This document shows, one piece after another, positions 56,933 through 64,000 of a DNA stretch of 64,000 bases. Within the stretch, counting starts at the first letter, position 1. Every line of letters begins with the position of its first letter. The translations under genes and the position numbers were made by a program. The stretch spans positions 205,894 to 269,893 of the forward strand of contig JAUIAV010000005.1 of assembly GCA_030425195.1 (NCBI GenBank). The letters are read 5' to 3'. The notes below the pieces were generated by a model that had not been told where the DNA came from, made no database searches, and saw only the letters and a list, made by a program, of their open reading frames with translations. This DNA comes from Gammaproteobacteria bacterium (GTDB taxonomy: Bacteria; Pseudomonadota; Gammaproteobacteria; Pseudomonadales; Azotimanducaceae).

Positions 56933-57538
56933 TCAGAGGCTGCCTTTAGTCGAGGGAATCTGCCCTGCCATGCGCGGGTCCGGCGTGAGTGCCGCCCGCA
57001 GCGCCCGGCCGAAGGCCTTGAACAGAGTCTCCGCCTGGTGGTGAGCGTTTTCGCCGCGCAGATTGTCCGCGTGCAGGGTGAGCTGGGCGTGGTTCACGAA
57101 GCCCTGGAAGAACTCGCGCAGCAGGTCCACGTCGAAGTTCCCGATCCGATCGCGCACGTAGTCCACCTGGTAGACGAGACCCGGCCGGCCGGAGAAATCC
57201 ACCACCACCCGGGAGAGTGCCTCATCGAGCGGCACGTAGGCATGACCGTAGCGGTTGATACCGGACTTGTCGCCCACGGCCTTCGTAACCGCCTGACCGA
57301 GCACGATGCCCACGTCTTCCACCGTGTGGTGCGCGTCCACCTCCAGGTCCCCGTCGGCCCGGATTTTCATGTCGATGAGACCGTGCCGCGCGATCTGGGT
57401 CAGCATGTGCTCGAAAAACGGGAGCCCGGTTTCCAGATCCGCCACGCCGGTGCCGTCCAGATTCACCTCCACGGTGATCCGGGTCTCCTGAGTGTCGCGC
57501 GCCACACTGGCCGTGCGTGCGCCCGTCTGCTTGCTCAT
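56933..57538 (-). CDS. hisB: imidazoleglycerol-phosphate dehydratase
   Basis: A 201-residue monofunctional HisB. The Mn-binding motifs are [48 protein letters not shown] (in two adjacent parts) and [17 protein letters not shown]. No HAD phosphatase domain, so histidinol-phosphatase must be encoded elsewhere. It precedes hisA by 4 bp. A run of T and an AGTATACT palindrome lie upstream. Confidence 0.97.
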   Translation of the reverse strand: MSKQTGARTASVARDTQETRITVEVNLDGTGVADLETGLPFFEHMLTQIARHGLIDMKIRADGDLEVDAHHTVEDVGIVLGQAVTKAVGDKSGINRYGHAYVPLDEALSRVVVDFSGRPGLVYQVDYVRDRIGNFDVDLLREFFQGFVNHAQLTLHADNLRGENAHHQAETLFKAFGRALRAALTPDPRMAGQIPSTKGSL

Positions 57539-57608
57539 GCGCCTGTCCTGAAAGAAGTCCTGAAAAAAAGCGGGCGAAGTATACTCTCAAACGGTGCGGC
57601 GTCGGGGC

Positions 57609-58007
57609 TCAGAGCCGGTCCATCAGACTGCCGTAGGGAAGAAAGCGATTATCGGTACGGGCCTTGATCCAGCCGGTGAGATCCTCCGGGTAATCACCAC
57701 GTGCCTTCAACGCCGCCGCCAGCGGGATCACCGGGGATCGGGCGCCGGACTCCCAGCCCGGCAGCCGCTCGGCCAGGGTGAAAAACCGCACCAGGGCAAC
57801 GATCTCCGCCGAATCGAGCCCCGAGACCGCGGCACGCCAGTCGGTCTTTTCATCGTGTCGTGCCAGCACCGAGAGGGCGCTGATCCGATCCGGATCCAGA
57901 CCGAAATCGCGCGCATCGAGATCCCCGGCAGCCTCGAGGAACTCGGACAGCACCCGGGCGTCGAGTTTTAGTGTAAGTGCACCAGGATCGAAGGGTTCGA
58001 CACTCAA
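57609..58007 (-). CDS. conserved-looking hypothetical protein
   Basis: A 132-residue protein beginning at a TTG with a strong GAGGAG ribosome site and a plausible promoter upstream. It is acidic and mostly helical in appearance (LSEFLEAAGDLDARDFGL, DSAEIVALVRFFTLAERLPGW), with no signal peptide or membrane segment. A closing YPEDLTGWIKARTDNRFLPYGSLMDRL pattern (in two adjacent parts) looks well conserved in type, but I cannot name the family. It precedes hisB by 70 bp on the same strand. Confidence 0.7.
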   Translation of the reverse strand: MSVEPFDPGALTLKLDARVLSEFLEAAGDLDARDFGLDPDRISALSVLARHDEKTDWRAAVSGLDSAEIVALVRFFTLAERLPGWESGARSPVIPLAAALKARGDYPEDLTGWIKARTDNRFLPYGSLMDRL

Positions 58008-58034
58008 GAATTTCTCCTCACGTTACATGTTTAT

Positions 58035-58062
58035 ACATTAGCGTCATGCGTATATGGTGCAA
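58035..58062 (-). promoter_or_regulatory. probable promoter of the hypothetical gene 57609-58007
   Basis: On the minus strand TTGCAC (58057-58062) and TAATGT (58035-58040) are 16 bp apart, about 28 bp before the start codon, in an A/T-rich island. Confidence 0.4.
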
Positions 58063-58172
58063 TGCTGTATGGGGTGGCGCGAAGGATATGCGCTGCATCA
58101 GTCCGGCGGAATCCAGTCTGATTCCAGCACGGCCGGGCAAGCTCATGGACAGCAGTACCTGGACCGCATTCG

Positions 58173-58397
58173 ATGAACAGCGACCGGATCTACCAGGGTG
58201 AAGACGACAGCTGGTACTTCAATGTAAGAGGCAATCTGCCAAAGGGCCCCTTCGTCTCCTACACCGACGCAGAGCACGCGCTCTCCGACCATGTACGCCA
58301 GTGCCGGCGTCCGCTCACAACGCCGTCCTGGACCCGGGCGCTGAAATCGCTCAGAACCGGCCGTCGGCAGATCGCAACCGAACCCCAGCACTCCTGA
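58173..58397 (+). CDS. small protein, DUF6316-like
   Basis: A 74-residue soluble protein. The pattern DRIYQGEDDSWYFNVRG, KGPFVSYTDAEHALSDHVRQC matches the small family I know as DUF6316 (W-Y-F core, GPF, then a helix with ExxL). Function unknown. A terminator-like hairpin directly follows the stop, supporting it as a real monocistronic gene. Confidence 0.6.
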   Translation: MNSDRIYQGEDDSWYFNVRGNLPKGPFVSYTDAEHALSDHVRQCRRPLTTPSWTRALKSLRTGRRQIATEPQHS

Positions 58398-58400
58398 TTC

Positions 58401-58419
58401 CAGGCCGGTTTCCGGCCTG
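58401..58419 (+). terminator. terminator-like hairpin after the DUF6316-like gene
   Basis: A perfect 8-bp stem CAGGCCGG / CCGGCCTG with loop TTT begins 3 bp after the stop. The tail (TGTTCG) is poor in T, so termination strength is uncertain. Confidence 0.45.
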
Positions 58420-58470
58420 TGTTCGATCCCATCCCAGGCATCCGTTCAGCGGATCGACAGCCTCCCGTTC

Positions 58471-58476
58471 TATAAT
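58471..58476 (+). promoter_or_regulatory. consensus -10 box upstream of the AsmA gene
   Basis: A perfect TATAAT lies 35 bp before the start codon at 58512. No convincing -35 is seen. Confidence 0.45.
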
Positions 58477-58511
58477 TCCGCTTTCATCTCCCCGGATTGA
58501 GGCGTACGCCC

Positions 58512-60026
58512 ATGAAATTTCTGGTTCGAACCCTGATCGGGTTCGCCATATCCGCGCTCATCGTGATGGGCGTCGGCTATTTTCTCCAGGACGCCAATCG
58601 CTTCAAGCCCGAGATCCAGGCGATCATCGAAGAGCACACGGGCATCCTGGTGGACATCACCGGCGACCTCAACTGGCGCTTCTTCCCGCCGCTGGGGCTG
58701 TCGGCCGCCGGCGTTCTCGCGGACTACGAGGACAGCCGTTACGAGCTCGGCGCCCTGGTGCTCGATCTGAATCTGATGAGCGTGATCAGAAGCCGGGACA
58801 TCAATCAGTGGGAAGCGGTGGCGCTGACGCTGGACGATCTGCAGATCGCGCAGGGCGAAGAGCTCACCGAGATCGACTCCTTCGTGCTCAGAAACTTCAA
58901 ACCGGCCACGCCCTCTCCGTTCACCGCCGAGCTCACCCAGAAGCCGGCCGCGGGCGATCCGCTGCCCCTGTCTCTGAAGGGACTGATCGCCATCGATCCG
59001 TCGGCACAGACGGCATCGCTCACGGAAACCCGTTTCGAGACCACCCAGGCATCCGGCGTCTGCAACCTGGATGCCCGGTACCGTGAAAGCGTGCAGCCGC
59101 CGGACCCGGAAGGGGCCATCATCCCCGTTTCCATCTGGCGGACCGTGGACTGGGAGGGCGCCTGTCTGCTGGACCGGCTGTCGGTTGAGGAGGAAGTGTT
59201 CAGGGACGTGACCCTCACGCTCAGCAACACGGGCGGCGTCAGCACCACCGAGGTGCGGATCCCGGATTTCTTCGAGGGTAGCGCCGGTGCGGTCGTCGCC
59301 ATCGATGCCTCCTCCGAGCCGGTCCGCTGGCGCATCGTGCCGGACCTGGCCCGGGCGGACAGCACCTCACTGATGGAGTTTCTCAATCAGCGCATGAAGT
59401 GGATCGCGCCTCTGGCCTACAGCGGCGAGATCACCATGACGGGGAACACGAAGGAAGAACTCATTCGATCCGTCCGGGGTAAAACCACGTTCGATGGGGG
59501 CAGGGGCCACATCGATATCGCCAAGGTGAAAGAGCCGCTGCTTGCGCTCGCCACCCTGCTCAAGGAACCGGACCGGATCGCCGCCTGGCCGGATCTCTGG
59601 TCCTACGAGCGGCTGATCGGCGACTGGGCCATCGACGGCACGAAGCACCGGCTCGATCTGGCGCTGGACAACCTGACCGCCGCCGTGGACGGAACCTACG
59701 ATCCCTTCACCGACGCTCTGAACATGGACGTGCAGTTCCTGTTCGAGGACAACCCGGACCTGCACAGCTTCGACGTGAACCCTGTGCTGGTGGGCCTGCC
59801 CATACCTCTGAAGTGTACGGGGACCCTGGAAGCACCCACCTGCGGGGTCACCAGGGAGGCGACGCGCAACTTCGTCGCGGCCGTTCTGACCACCGAGCAG
59901 GGTGCCGAGGCCCGCCGGAAGATCGACGAGGTGATCGACGAGCAGGTGCCGGAGGAATACCGGGAAACGGCCCGCGGCCTGCTGGACATGCTCGGCGAGT
60001 CCCTGAAGAAGCAGAAGGAGCCCTGA
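58512..60026 (+). CDS. AsmA family protein
   Basis: About 504 residues from the ATG at 58512 (an in-frame TTG 15 bp earlier is less likely). One N-terminal membrane helix (RTLIGFAISALIVMGVGYFL) is followed by the AsmA opening FKPEIQAIIEEHTGILVDITGDLNWRFFPPLGL (in two adjacent parts) and beta-rich repeats. A C-terminal AsmA part (KTTFDGGRGHIDIAKVKEPL) precedes a conserved end with NPVLVGLPIPLKCTGTLEAPTC. AsmA proteins are bridge-like lipid carriers of the inner membrane. It sits before mutY, as in Pseudomonas. Confidence 0.9.
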   Translation: MKFLVRTLIGFAISALIVMGVGYFLQDANRFKPEIQAIIEEHTGILVDITGDLNWRFFPPLGLSAAGVLADYEDSRYELGALVLDLNLMSVIRSRDINQWEAVALTLDDLQIAQGEELTEIDSFVLRNFKPATPSPFTAELTQKPAAGDPLPLSLKGLIAIDPSAQTASLTETRFETTQASGVCNLDARYRESVQPPDPEGAIIPVSIWRTVDWEGACLLDRLSVEEEVFRDVTLTLSNTGGVSTTEVRIPDFFEGSAGAVVAIDASSEPVRWRIVPDLARADSTSLMEFLNQRMKWIAPLAYSGEITMTGNTKEELIRSVRGKTTFDGGRGHIDIAKVKEPLLALATLLKEPDRIAAWPDLWSYERLIGDWAIDGTKHRLDLALDNLTAAVDGTYDPFTDALNMDVQFLFEDNPDLHSFDVNPVLVGLPIPLKCTGTLEAPTCGVTREATRNFVAAVLTTEQGAEARRKIDEVIDEQVPEEYRETARGLLDMLGESLKKQKEP

Positions 60027-60033
60027 GCCGGTA

Positions 60034-61101
60034 ATGCGTCCGGGCATGGACTGGTTCGCCGAGCGACTGCTCGCCTGGTACGACAGCCACGGCCGCCGGG
60101 ATCTGCCCTGGCAGCAGGACATCGACGCATACCGCGTCTGGATCTCGGAGATCATGCTGCAGCAGACCCAGGTGCAGACCGTCATCCCCTACTATGAGCG
60201 CTTCATGGCACGGTTTCCGTCCGTCCGGGCGCTGGCGGCAGCGGACCTCGACCACGTGCTCCATCACTGGAGCGGGCTCGGCTACTACGCCCGGGGCCGC
60301 AATCTGCACAAGGCGGCACGGAGGATCGTCGACGATCACGGCGCCGAGCTGCCCGATACCGTCGAAGCGCTCACCGCCCTGCCCGGCATCGGCCGCTCCA
60401 CGGCCGGCGCCGTTGCCGCCATTGCGCGCGGCGTCCGGGCACCCATCCTGGACGGCAACGTGAAGCGCGTGCTGACGCGGTTTCATGCCGTGCCCGGCTA
60501 TCCCGGCGAAACCGCAGTCGCGAAGAAACTCTGGTCGCTGGCCGACCAGCACACGCCGGCCGGACGGGTGGCGGACTATACCCAGGCGATCATGGATCTG
60601 GGCGCAACCCTGTGCACCCGCAGCCGACCCGACTGCACCGCCTGCCCCGTATCCGCGCGCTGTCAGGCCCTGGCGGCCGACCAGATCGCCGACTACCCGG
60701 GAAAGAAGCCGAGGAAAGAGAAGCCGGTCCGCGCGGCCCGGATGTTCATAGCGCATGATGGCGCCGGCACCTGCCTGCTCGAGCGGCGGCCGTCACAAGG
60801 CATCTGGGGCGGTCTCTGGACACCGCCCGAGCGCAGTTCAGGCACCTCCGCGGATGGCTTTCTGCGGGAGTTCGGCTTACAGGCCGCCGGGAAATCCCGC
60901 AAAGCGCCCGCTTTCCGCCACACCTTCACCCACTTTCACCTGGACATCGAACCGGTATACATCCAGATCGAAGGACCTTCCGATCAGCTTCGCGATACGG
61001 CGGACGTACGCTGGCATCACCCCGGCAGCAATGATGTCCTTGGCCTCTCAGCACCTGCCGTTAAACTGATCGCCTCACTCAAGGAGTTCACGCTGACATG
61101 A
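60034..61101 (+). CDS. mutY: A/G-specific adenine glycosylase MutY
   Basis: A 355-residue base-excision enzyme removing A mispaired with 8-oxoG. Catalytic Glu39 (WISEIMLQQTQV) and Asp140 (APILDGNVKRV), the helix-hairpin-helix LPGIGRSTAGAVAAIA, and the 4Fe-4S loop C-x6-C-x2-C-x5-C (CTRSRPDCTACPVSARC) are all present. The C-terminal Nudix-like domain recognises 8-oxoG. It overlaps yggX by 4 bp, the usual mutY-yggX pair. Confidence 0.97.
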   Translation: MRPGMDWFAERLLAWYDSHGRRDLPWQQDIDAYRVWISEIMLQQTQVQTVIPYYERFMARFPSVRALAAADLDHVLHHWSGLGYYARGRNLHKAARRIVDDHGAELPDTVEALTALPGIGRSTAGAVAAIARGVRAPILDGNVKRVLTRFHAVPGYPGETAVAKKLWSLADQHTPAGRVADYTQAIMDLGATLCTRSRPDCTACPVSARCQALAADQIADYPGKKPRKEKPVRAARMFIAHDGAGTCLLERRPSQGIWGGLWTPPERSSGTSADGFLREFGLQAAGKSRKAPAFRHTFTHFHLDIEPVYIQIEGPSDQLRDTADVRWHHPGSNDVLGLSAPAVKLIASLKEFTLT

Positions 61102-61397
61102 CCCGCACCGTTCTCTGCCGCAAATACGGCGAGGCGCTGGAAGGCCTGGACATGCCGCCGCTGCCGGGGCCCGCGGGCGAGCAGATCTTCGAAAACGTCT
61201 CGAAGAGAGCCTGGCTCGAGTGGCAGACCCTGCAGACCATGCTCATCAACGAGAAGGCGCTTGATCTGCGCGACCCCGACGCCCGCCGGTATCTGACCGA
61301 ACAACGCGAACGTTTTCTCGACAATGAGCAGACGGACCACGCCACGGGCTACATCCCGCGCGACGGGGCACAGGATGACGCGTCCAGCACTGACTGA
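61098..61397 (+). CDS. yggX: probable Fe(2+)-trafficking protein YggX
   Basis: A 99-residue YggX with the conserved VLCRKYGEALEGLDMPPLPG start (Cys7), WLEWQTLQTMLINEKALDL helix and RRYLTEQRERFLDN. YggX protects Fe-S clusters from oxidation, and MutY with its 4Fe-4S cluster is encoded just upstream. The ATG overlaps the mutY stop (ATGA). Confidence 0.97.
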   Translation: MTRTVLCRKYGEALEGLDMPPLPGPAGEQIFENVSKRAWLEWQTLQTMLINEKALDLRDPDARRYLTEQRERFLDNEQTDHATGYIPRDGAQDDASSTD

Positions 61398-62295
61398 TCA
61401 CATGCCCGCCGGCAGACCGGAAGCGGAAGTCGAGGTCGACGAAACCCTGGTCCGCAGGCTGCTGAGCGCAGAACATCCGGATCTCGCCGACCTCCCGCTG
61501 GCACATCTGGATTCCGGCTGGGACAACGTGCTTTTCCGCCTGGGCGATGCGTTCGTGGTGCGCGTCCCGCGCCGGAAGATCGCCGCAGACCTGATGCGCA
61601 ACGAGCAACGCTGGTTGCCCGAGCTGGTGAGAGGGTTGCCGATCCCGGCACCTGCGCCCATTCGCGTCGGCACACCTACGCACTTCTATCCCTGGCCCTG
61701 GAGCGTGCTGCCCTGGTTCGACGGCCACTGCGCGGATGAGCTTGCACCCTCGGAAGATCAGGCGGCACGCTTCGCCGACTTTCTCCTCGCCCTGCACCAG
61801 GAGGCACCGGATGACGCACCCGCGAATCCCGTTCGCGGTGTCAGGTTGAGCGTGCGCGTCGAAAACACCCTGGAACGGATGATCCGGGTGCGGGAGAAGA
61901 CGGATCTCATCACGCCGGCCATCGAGTCGATCTGGAAGCAGGCGCTGGACACCGATCCGGGCTCCGGGCACCGCTGGCTGCACGGCGACCTGCACGCGCA
62001 GAACGTGCTCGTGGACGATTCCGGACAATTCAGCGCAGTGATCGACTGGGGCGATCTGACCGCCGGTGACGTCGCTACCGATCTGGCCGGCACCTGGGCT
62101 CTGTTCGAATCCGCCACTGCTCGCCAGGCCGTGCTCGACTGCTATCAGCCGACCGAAGAGCTGCTGGCGCGTGCGAAGGGCTGGGCGGTGCTGTTCGGAG
62201 TGGTGCTGGTGGATTCGGGGTTGATCAACAGCCCCAGACATGCTCGGGCTGGTGAGCGAATCCTCCTCCGCCTGAGGGATGACACGAACGGCTGA
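61375..62295 (+). CDS. aminoglycoside phosphotransferase (APH)-family protein
   Basis: About 306 residues from the ATG at 61375, which overlaps yggX by 23 bp; an ATG at 61402 is an alternative. It has the APH kinase-like fold: SGWDNVLFRLGDAFVVRVPRR with an ATP-site lysine/arginine strand, hinge LPWFDG, catalytic loop HGDLHAQNVLV and metal-binding VIDWGDLTAGDVATDLA. Members phosphorylate small metabolites or aminoglycosides; I see nothing that indicates resistance. Last chromosomal gene before the tRNA-Phe. Confidence 0.85.
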   Translation: MTRPALTDHMPAGRPEAEVEVDETLVRRLLSAEHPDLADLPLAHLDSGWDNVLFRLGDAFVVRVPRRKIAADLMRNEQRWLPELVRGLPIPAPAPIRVGTPTHFYPWPWSVLPWFDGHCADELAPSEDQAARFADFLLALHQEAPDDAPANPVRGVRLSVRVENTLERMIRVREKTDLITPAIESIWKQALDTDPGSGHRWLHGDLHAQNVLVDDSGQFSAVIDWGDLTAGDVATDLAGTWALFESATARQAVLDCYQPTEELLARAKGWAVLFGVVLVDSGLINSPRHARAGERILLRLRDDTNG

Positions 62296-62335
62296 TCCTC
62301 AGACTACGCCTTTCAGAATCAAAGGGTTACAAGCC

Positions 62336-62364
62336 TTGAGTTTTTCAGATCAGATCGGTTTAAT
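62336..62364 (+). promoter_or_regulatory. probable promoter of tRNA-Phe
   Basis: TTGAGT (62336-62341) and TTTAAT (62359-62364) are 17 bp apart, followed by a GC-rich discriminator (ACCGCCCC), as in stringently controlled tRNA promoters. The mature tRNA starts 82 bp further on. Confidence 0.5.
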
Positions 62365-62446
62365 ACCGCCCCTTTGCTGGGGGCAGAACAAAAGTCCTGC
62401 CGGGTAGTACGCAGTACGGAAAGGATTACCCCAGCAATCTCCTCAC

Positions 62447-62522
<76 letters not shown>

Positions 62523-62536
62523 TGCAAATCAGCGAC

Positions 62537-62650
62537 TTACGACTGCTCCGGCCTCAAAATCTTGCTCGATTTCTCGCGAAGTGCCCATTTGGTGCCCATT
62601 TCGCTCGAAAATTGCCACTGACGGCGATCATCCTGAGCGTCCGCTTTCGA
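62537..62650 (-). pseudogene. 3' remnant of a site-specific integrase, cut by IS30
   Basis: On the minus strand 37 codons are open from the IS edge to a TAA at 62537-62539. They encode QWQFSSEMGTKWALREKSSK and end RPEQS. The MGTKWA-type tail next to a tRNA 3' end is what I would expect of a tyrosine recombinase terminus. Two direct repeats TGCCCATTT (62581-62601 region) encode this part. Joining the right flank of the IS does not restore a long frame, so most of the gene is gone. Identity rests on a short segment. Confidence 0.45.
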
Positions 62651-62651
62651 C

Positions 62652-63878
62652 TGTGGGTTCAGTCGGTGAACGCAACATCTATTCTCCAAGTTAGGAGAGG
62701 GGGATGTTGAATGAAGTATCGACCAAGGAATCGTTACACGGAAGCAGACAGGGCGCTGATGTGGGATCGCTGGCAGAAAGGCGACTCGCTGGCTTCAATA
62801 GCGCGCCTGTTTGATAGAGAACACTCATCGATAGAGCGGATCATACGAGAGACAGGCGGGATCAGACCGCCAGAGAGAAAGCGTTCCCAACTTTCACTAA
62901 CCCTCGCCGAGCGAGAAGAGATCTCTCGTGGAGTAGCAACCGGATGTTCGATCCGAACGATCGCCAGGTCGCTTGGGCGATCCCCCTCGACCATCTCCAG
63001 AGAACTCTCTCGTAACGGAGGTCGTGGGCGGTATCGGGCAACTAAGGCTGATCAGGCCGCCTGGCATAGAGCTCGTCGTCCAAAGCCCTGCAAGTTGGCA
63101 GTCAATCGTGCACTGAGCTATCGGGTTGCTCGGAAGCTTCAACAACAGTGGTCGCCGGAGCAGATCGCGGGTTGGTTGAAGCGCATGCACCCGGACGACG
63201 AGAATGCTCGGGTGTCACACGAAACCATCTATCGAACGCTGTTCGTTCAAGCCCGTGGTGCCTTGAAAAAGGAGCTGCTTCAGTACCTTAGAAGCAAACG
63301 AACTATGCGTCGTTCTCGGCATAAGACGCTGAAAGGTGAAGGTCTGGGTCAGATCACGGATACCGTATCGATCCGCGAGCGGCCGGCTTCTGTAGAAGAC
63401 CGGGCTGTTCCTGGCCACTGGGAAGGTGATCTGATCTTCGGCTTAAAGGGCAGTCAGATCGCCACGCTGGTTGAGCGCCAAACTCGCTACGTGATGCTCG
63501 CGAAAGTGAACGGCAAGGACACGGAGACCGTGATCGATGCGCTGATCAAGCAGGCGCACCAGCTGCCGAAAGAGCTGTATAAGTCACTCACCTGGGATCG
63601 TGGTTCGGAGATGGCAGATCACAAGCGCTTCACCTTGGCGACCGACATCCAAGTGTACTTCTGTGACCCTCAGAGCCCATGGCAGCGGGGATCGAACGAG
63701 AACACCAATCGACTGCTGCGACAGTACTTCCCCAAGGGAACCGATCTATCGGTACACTCTCAGGCGAAGCTCAATGCAGTGGCTAGGCAGCTCAATGAGC
63801 GACCCAGGAAGACGCTGGACTATGCAACGCCAGCAGAGTGTTTTAACCAGTGTGTTGCGTCGACCGACTGAACCCACA
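62652..63878 (+). mobile_element. IS30-family insertion sequence, apparently complete
   Basis: A 1227-bp element bounded by 25-bp terminal inverted repeats (62652-62676 and 63854-63878) that match at 23 of 25 positions, each starting TGTGGGTTCAGTCGGT. The flanks show a possible 2-bp target duplication (AC). It carries one transposase gene whose stop lies within the right repeat. It is inserted about 130 bp downstream of tRNA-Phe. Confidence 0.92.
62711..63871 (+). CDS. IS30 family transposase
   Basis: A 386-residue transposase. Two N-terminal helix-turn-helix motifs are seen (SLASIARLFDREHSSIERII and a second at CSIRTIARSLGRSPSTISREL). The catalytic triad is Asp240 (HWEGDLIFG), Asp296 (TWDRGSEMADH) and Glu330 (GSNENTNRLLRQYFPKGT), with 33 residues between the second Asp and Glu as in IS30. 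A GAGGGGG site precedes the ATG. The frame is intact, so the element could still be active. Confidence 0.97.
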   Translation: MKYRPRNRYTEADRALMWDRWQKGDSLASIARLFDREHSSIERIIRETGGIRPPERKRSQLSLTLAEREEISRGVATGCSIRTIARSLGRSPSTISRELSRNGGRGRYRATKADQAAWHRARRPKPCKLAVNRALSYRVARKLQQQWSPEQIAGWLKRMHPDDENARVSHETIYRTLFVQARGALKKELLQYLRSKRTMRRSRHKTLKGEGLGQITDTVSIRERPASVEDRAVPGHWEGDLIFGLKGSQIATLVERQTRYVMLAKVNGKDTETVIDALIKQAHQLPKELYKSLTWDRGSEMADHKRFTLATDIQVYFCDPQSPWQRGSNENTNRLLRQYFPKGTDLSVHSQAKLNAVARQLNERPRKTLDYATPAECFNQCVASTD

Positions 63879-64000
63879 ACCCATTTCGGACATTTCATCA
63901 CTGAAGTCGGGCACTTAGATCGGCTACCTTTTACCGATGGCCATCGCAATGATCATCCTGTTCCCGCTGATGTGCGCTTTGGGAGTAGCGTCTGTGATTT
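63879..64000. other. flank beyond IS30, no supported gene
   Basis: 122 bp to the window edge. An ATG at 63937 opens a hydrophobic frame (MAIAMIILFPLMCALGVAS) that reaches the edge and could be the start of a small membrane protein, but there is too little to support it. A 12-bp palindrome CGATGGCCATCG (63935-63946) overlaps that ATG. Confidence 0.3.

Noticed and set aside
61375..62295. Aminoglycoside resistance gene
   Set aside because: It has the general APH fold, but nothing indicates an antibiotic substrate and it lies in a conserved housekeeping neighbourhood.
63937..64000. Start of a small membrane protein at the right edge
   Set aside because: Only 21 codons are visible, with no clear ribosome site and no family signature.

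Overview
The window is high-GC chromosomal DNA from a gammaproteobacterium. Type IV pilus (pilMNOPQ), TatABC, UbiE/UbiJ/UbiB, SecB, HslVU and NtrBC genes are all present. Gene order closely follows the stretch I know from Pseudomonas chromosomes: gltD/gltB - damX - aroB - aroK - pilQPONM - ponA - rpmE - priA - SPOR gene - hslVU - DUF971 - ubiE - ubiJ - ubiB - hisE - tatABC - dtd/typA - (thiI position) - glnA - ntrBC - trmL - secB - rhodanese - gpmI - envC - ctpA - yibQ - hisA - hisB - asmA - mutY - yggX - tRNA-Phe. Several genes expected in that order are missing here (argS, hisI, hisH, hisF, a glutaredoxin, canonical thiI). I cannot name the genus from sequence alone.

Layout. 1-7011 is an accessory metabolic stretch: a DUF2147 gene cut by the window edge, two overlapping crotonase genes, a Tat-exported nitroreductase-like protein of unknown role, a GlxA-type AraC regulator, malate dehydrogenase, a Nudix hydrolase and a GNAT acetyltransferase. 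7012-13424 holds gltBD (glutamate synthase) behind a hairpin-rich leader. 13441-18729 (minus strand) holds an outer-membrane protein, a YbjN-like protein, a DUF2799 lipoprotein, a DamX-like ATPase/SPOR protein, aroB and aroK. 18903-23849 is pilMNOPQ, divergent from PBP1a (mrcA). 26683-28568 has an M48 protease and rpmE. 28692-39083 carries priA, a SPOR protein, hslVU, ubiquinone genes, hisE and tatABC. 39097-44604 has a lytic transglycosylase, dtd, typA and a PP-loop thiolase plus TusA pair. 44605-49831 is the nitrogen-control block glnA - DUF4124 - ntrB - ntrC. 49864-56258 has trmL, secB, rhodanese, gpmI, envC, ctpA and yibQ. 56191-62295 has hisA, hisB, two small unknown genes, asmA, mutY, yggX and a phosphotransferase. 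62447-64000 starts a mobile region: tRNA-Phe, an integrase tail and an intact IS30-family element.

How it works together. Nitrogen assimilation is the main theme: GltBD and GlnA form the GS/GOGAT cycle. NtrBC-type control is visible in the DNA as a consensus sigma-54 promoter before glnA, GCAC-N7-GTGC-like enhancer sites, and a perfect site over the ntrBC promoter region. Envelope biogenesis is the second theme: PBP1a, EnvC, CtpA, two SPOR proteins, lytic transglycosylase, AsmA, Tat and pilus assembly.

Most unusual structures. (1) Five tandem short hairpins at 26558-26680 begin inside the mrcA stop codon, and one unit has compensatory base changes in both stem arms. (2) The gltB leader contains a series of hairpins. 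(3) A G13 tract lies about 60 bp upstream of the M48 protease start. (4) A THUMP-less PP-loop protein overlaps tusA where thiI normally sits. (5) An integrase 3' remnant next to tRNA-Phe is cut by IS30.
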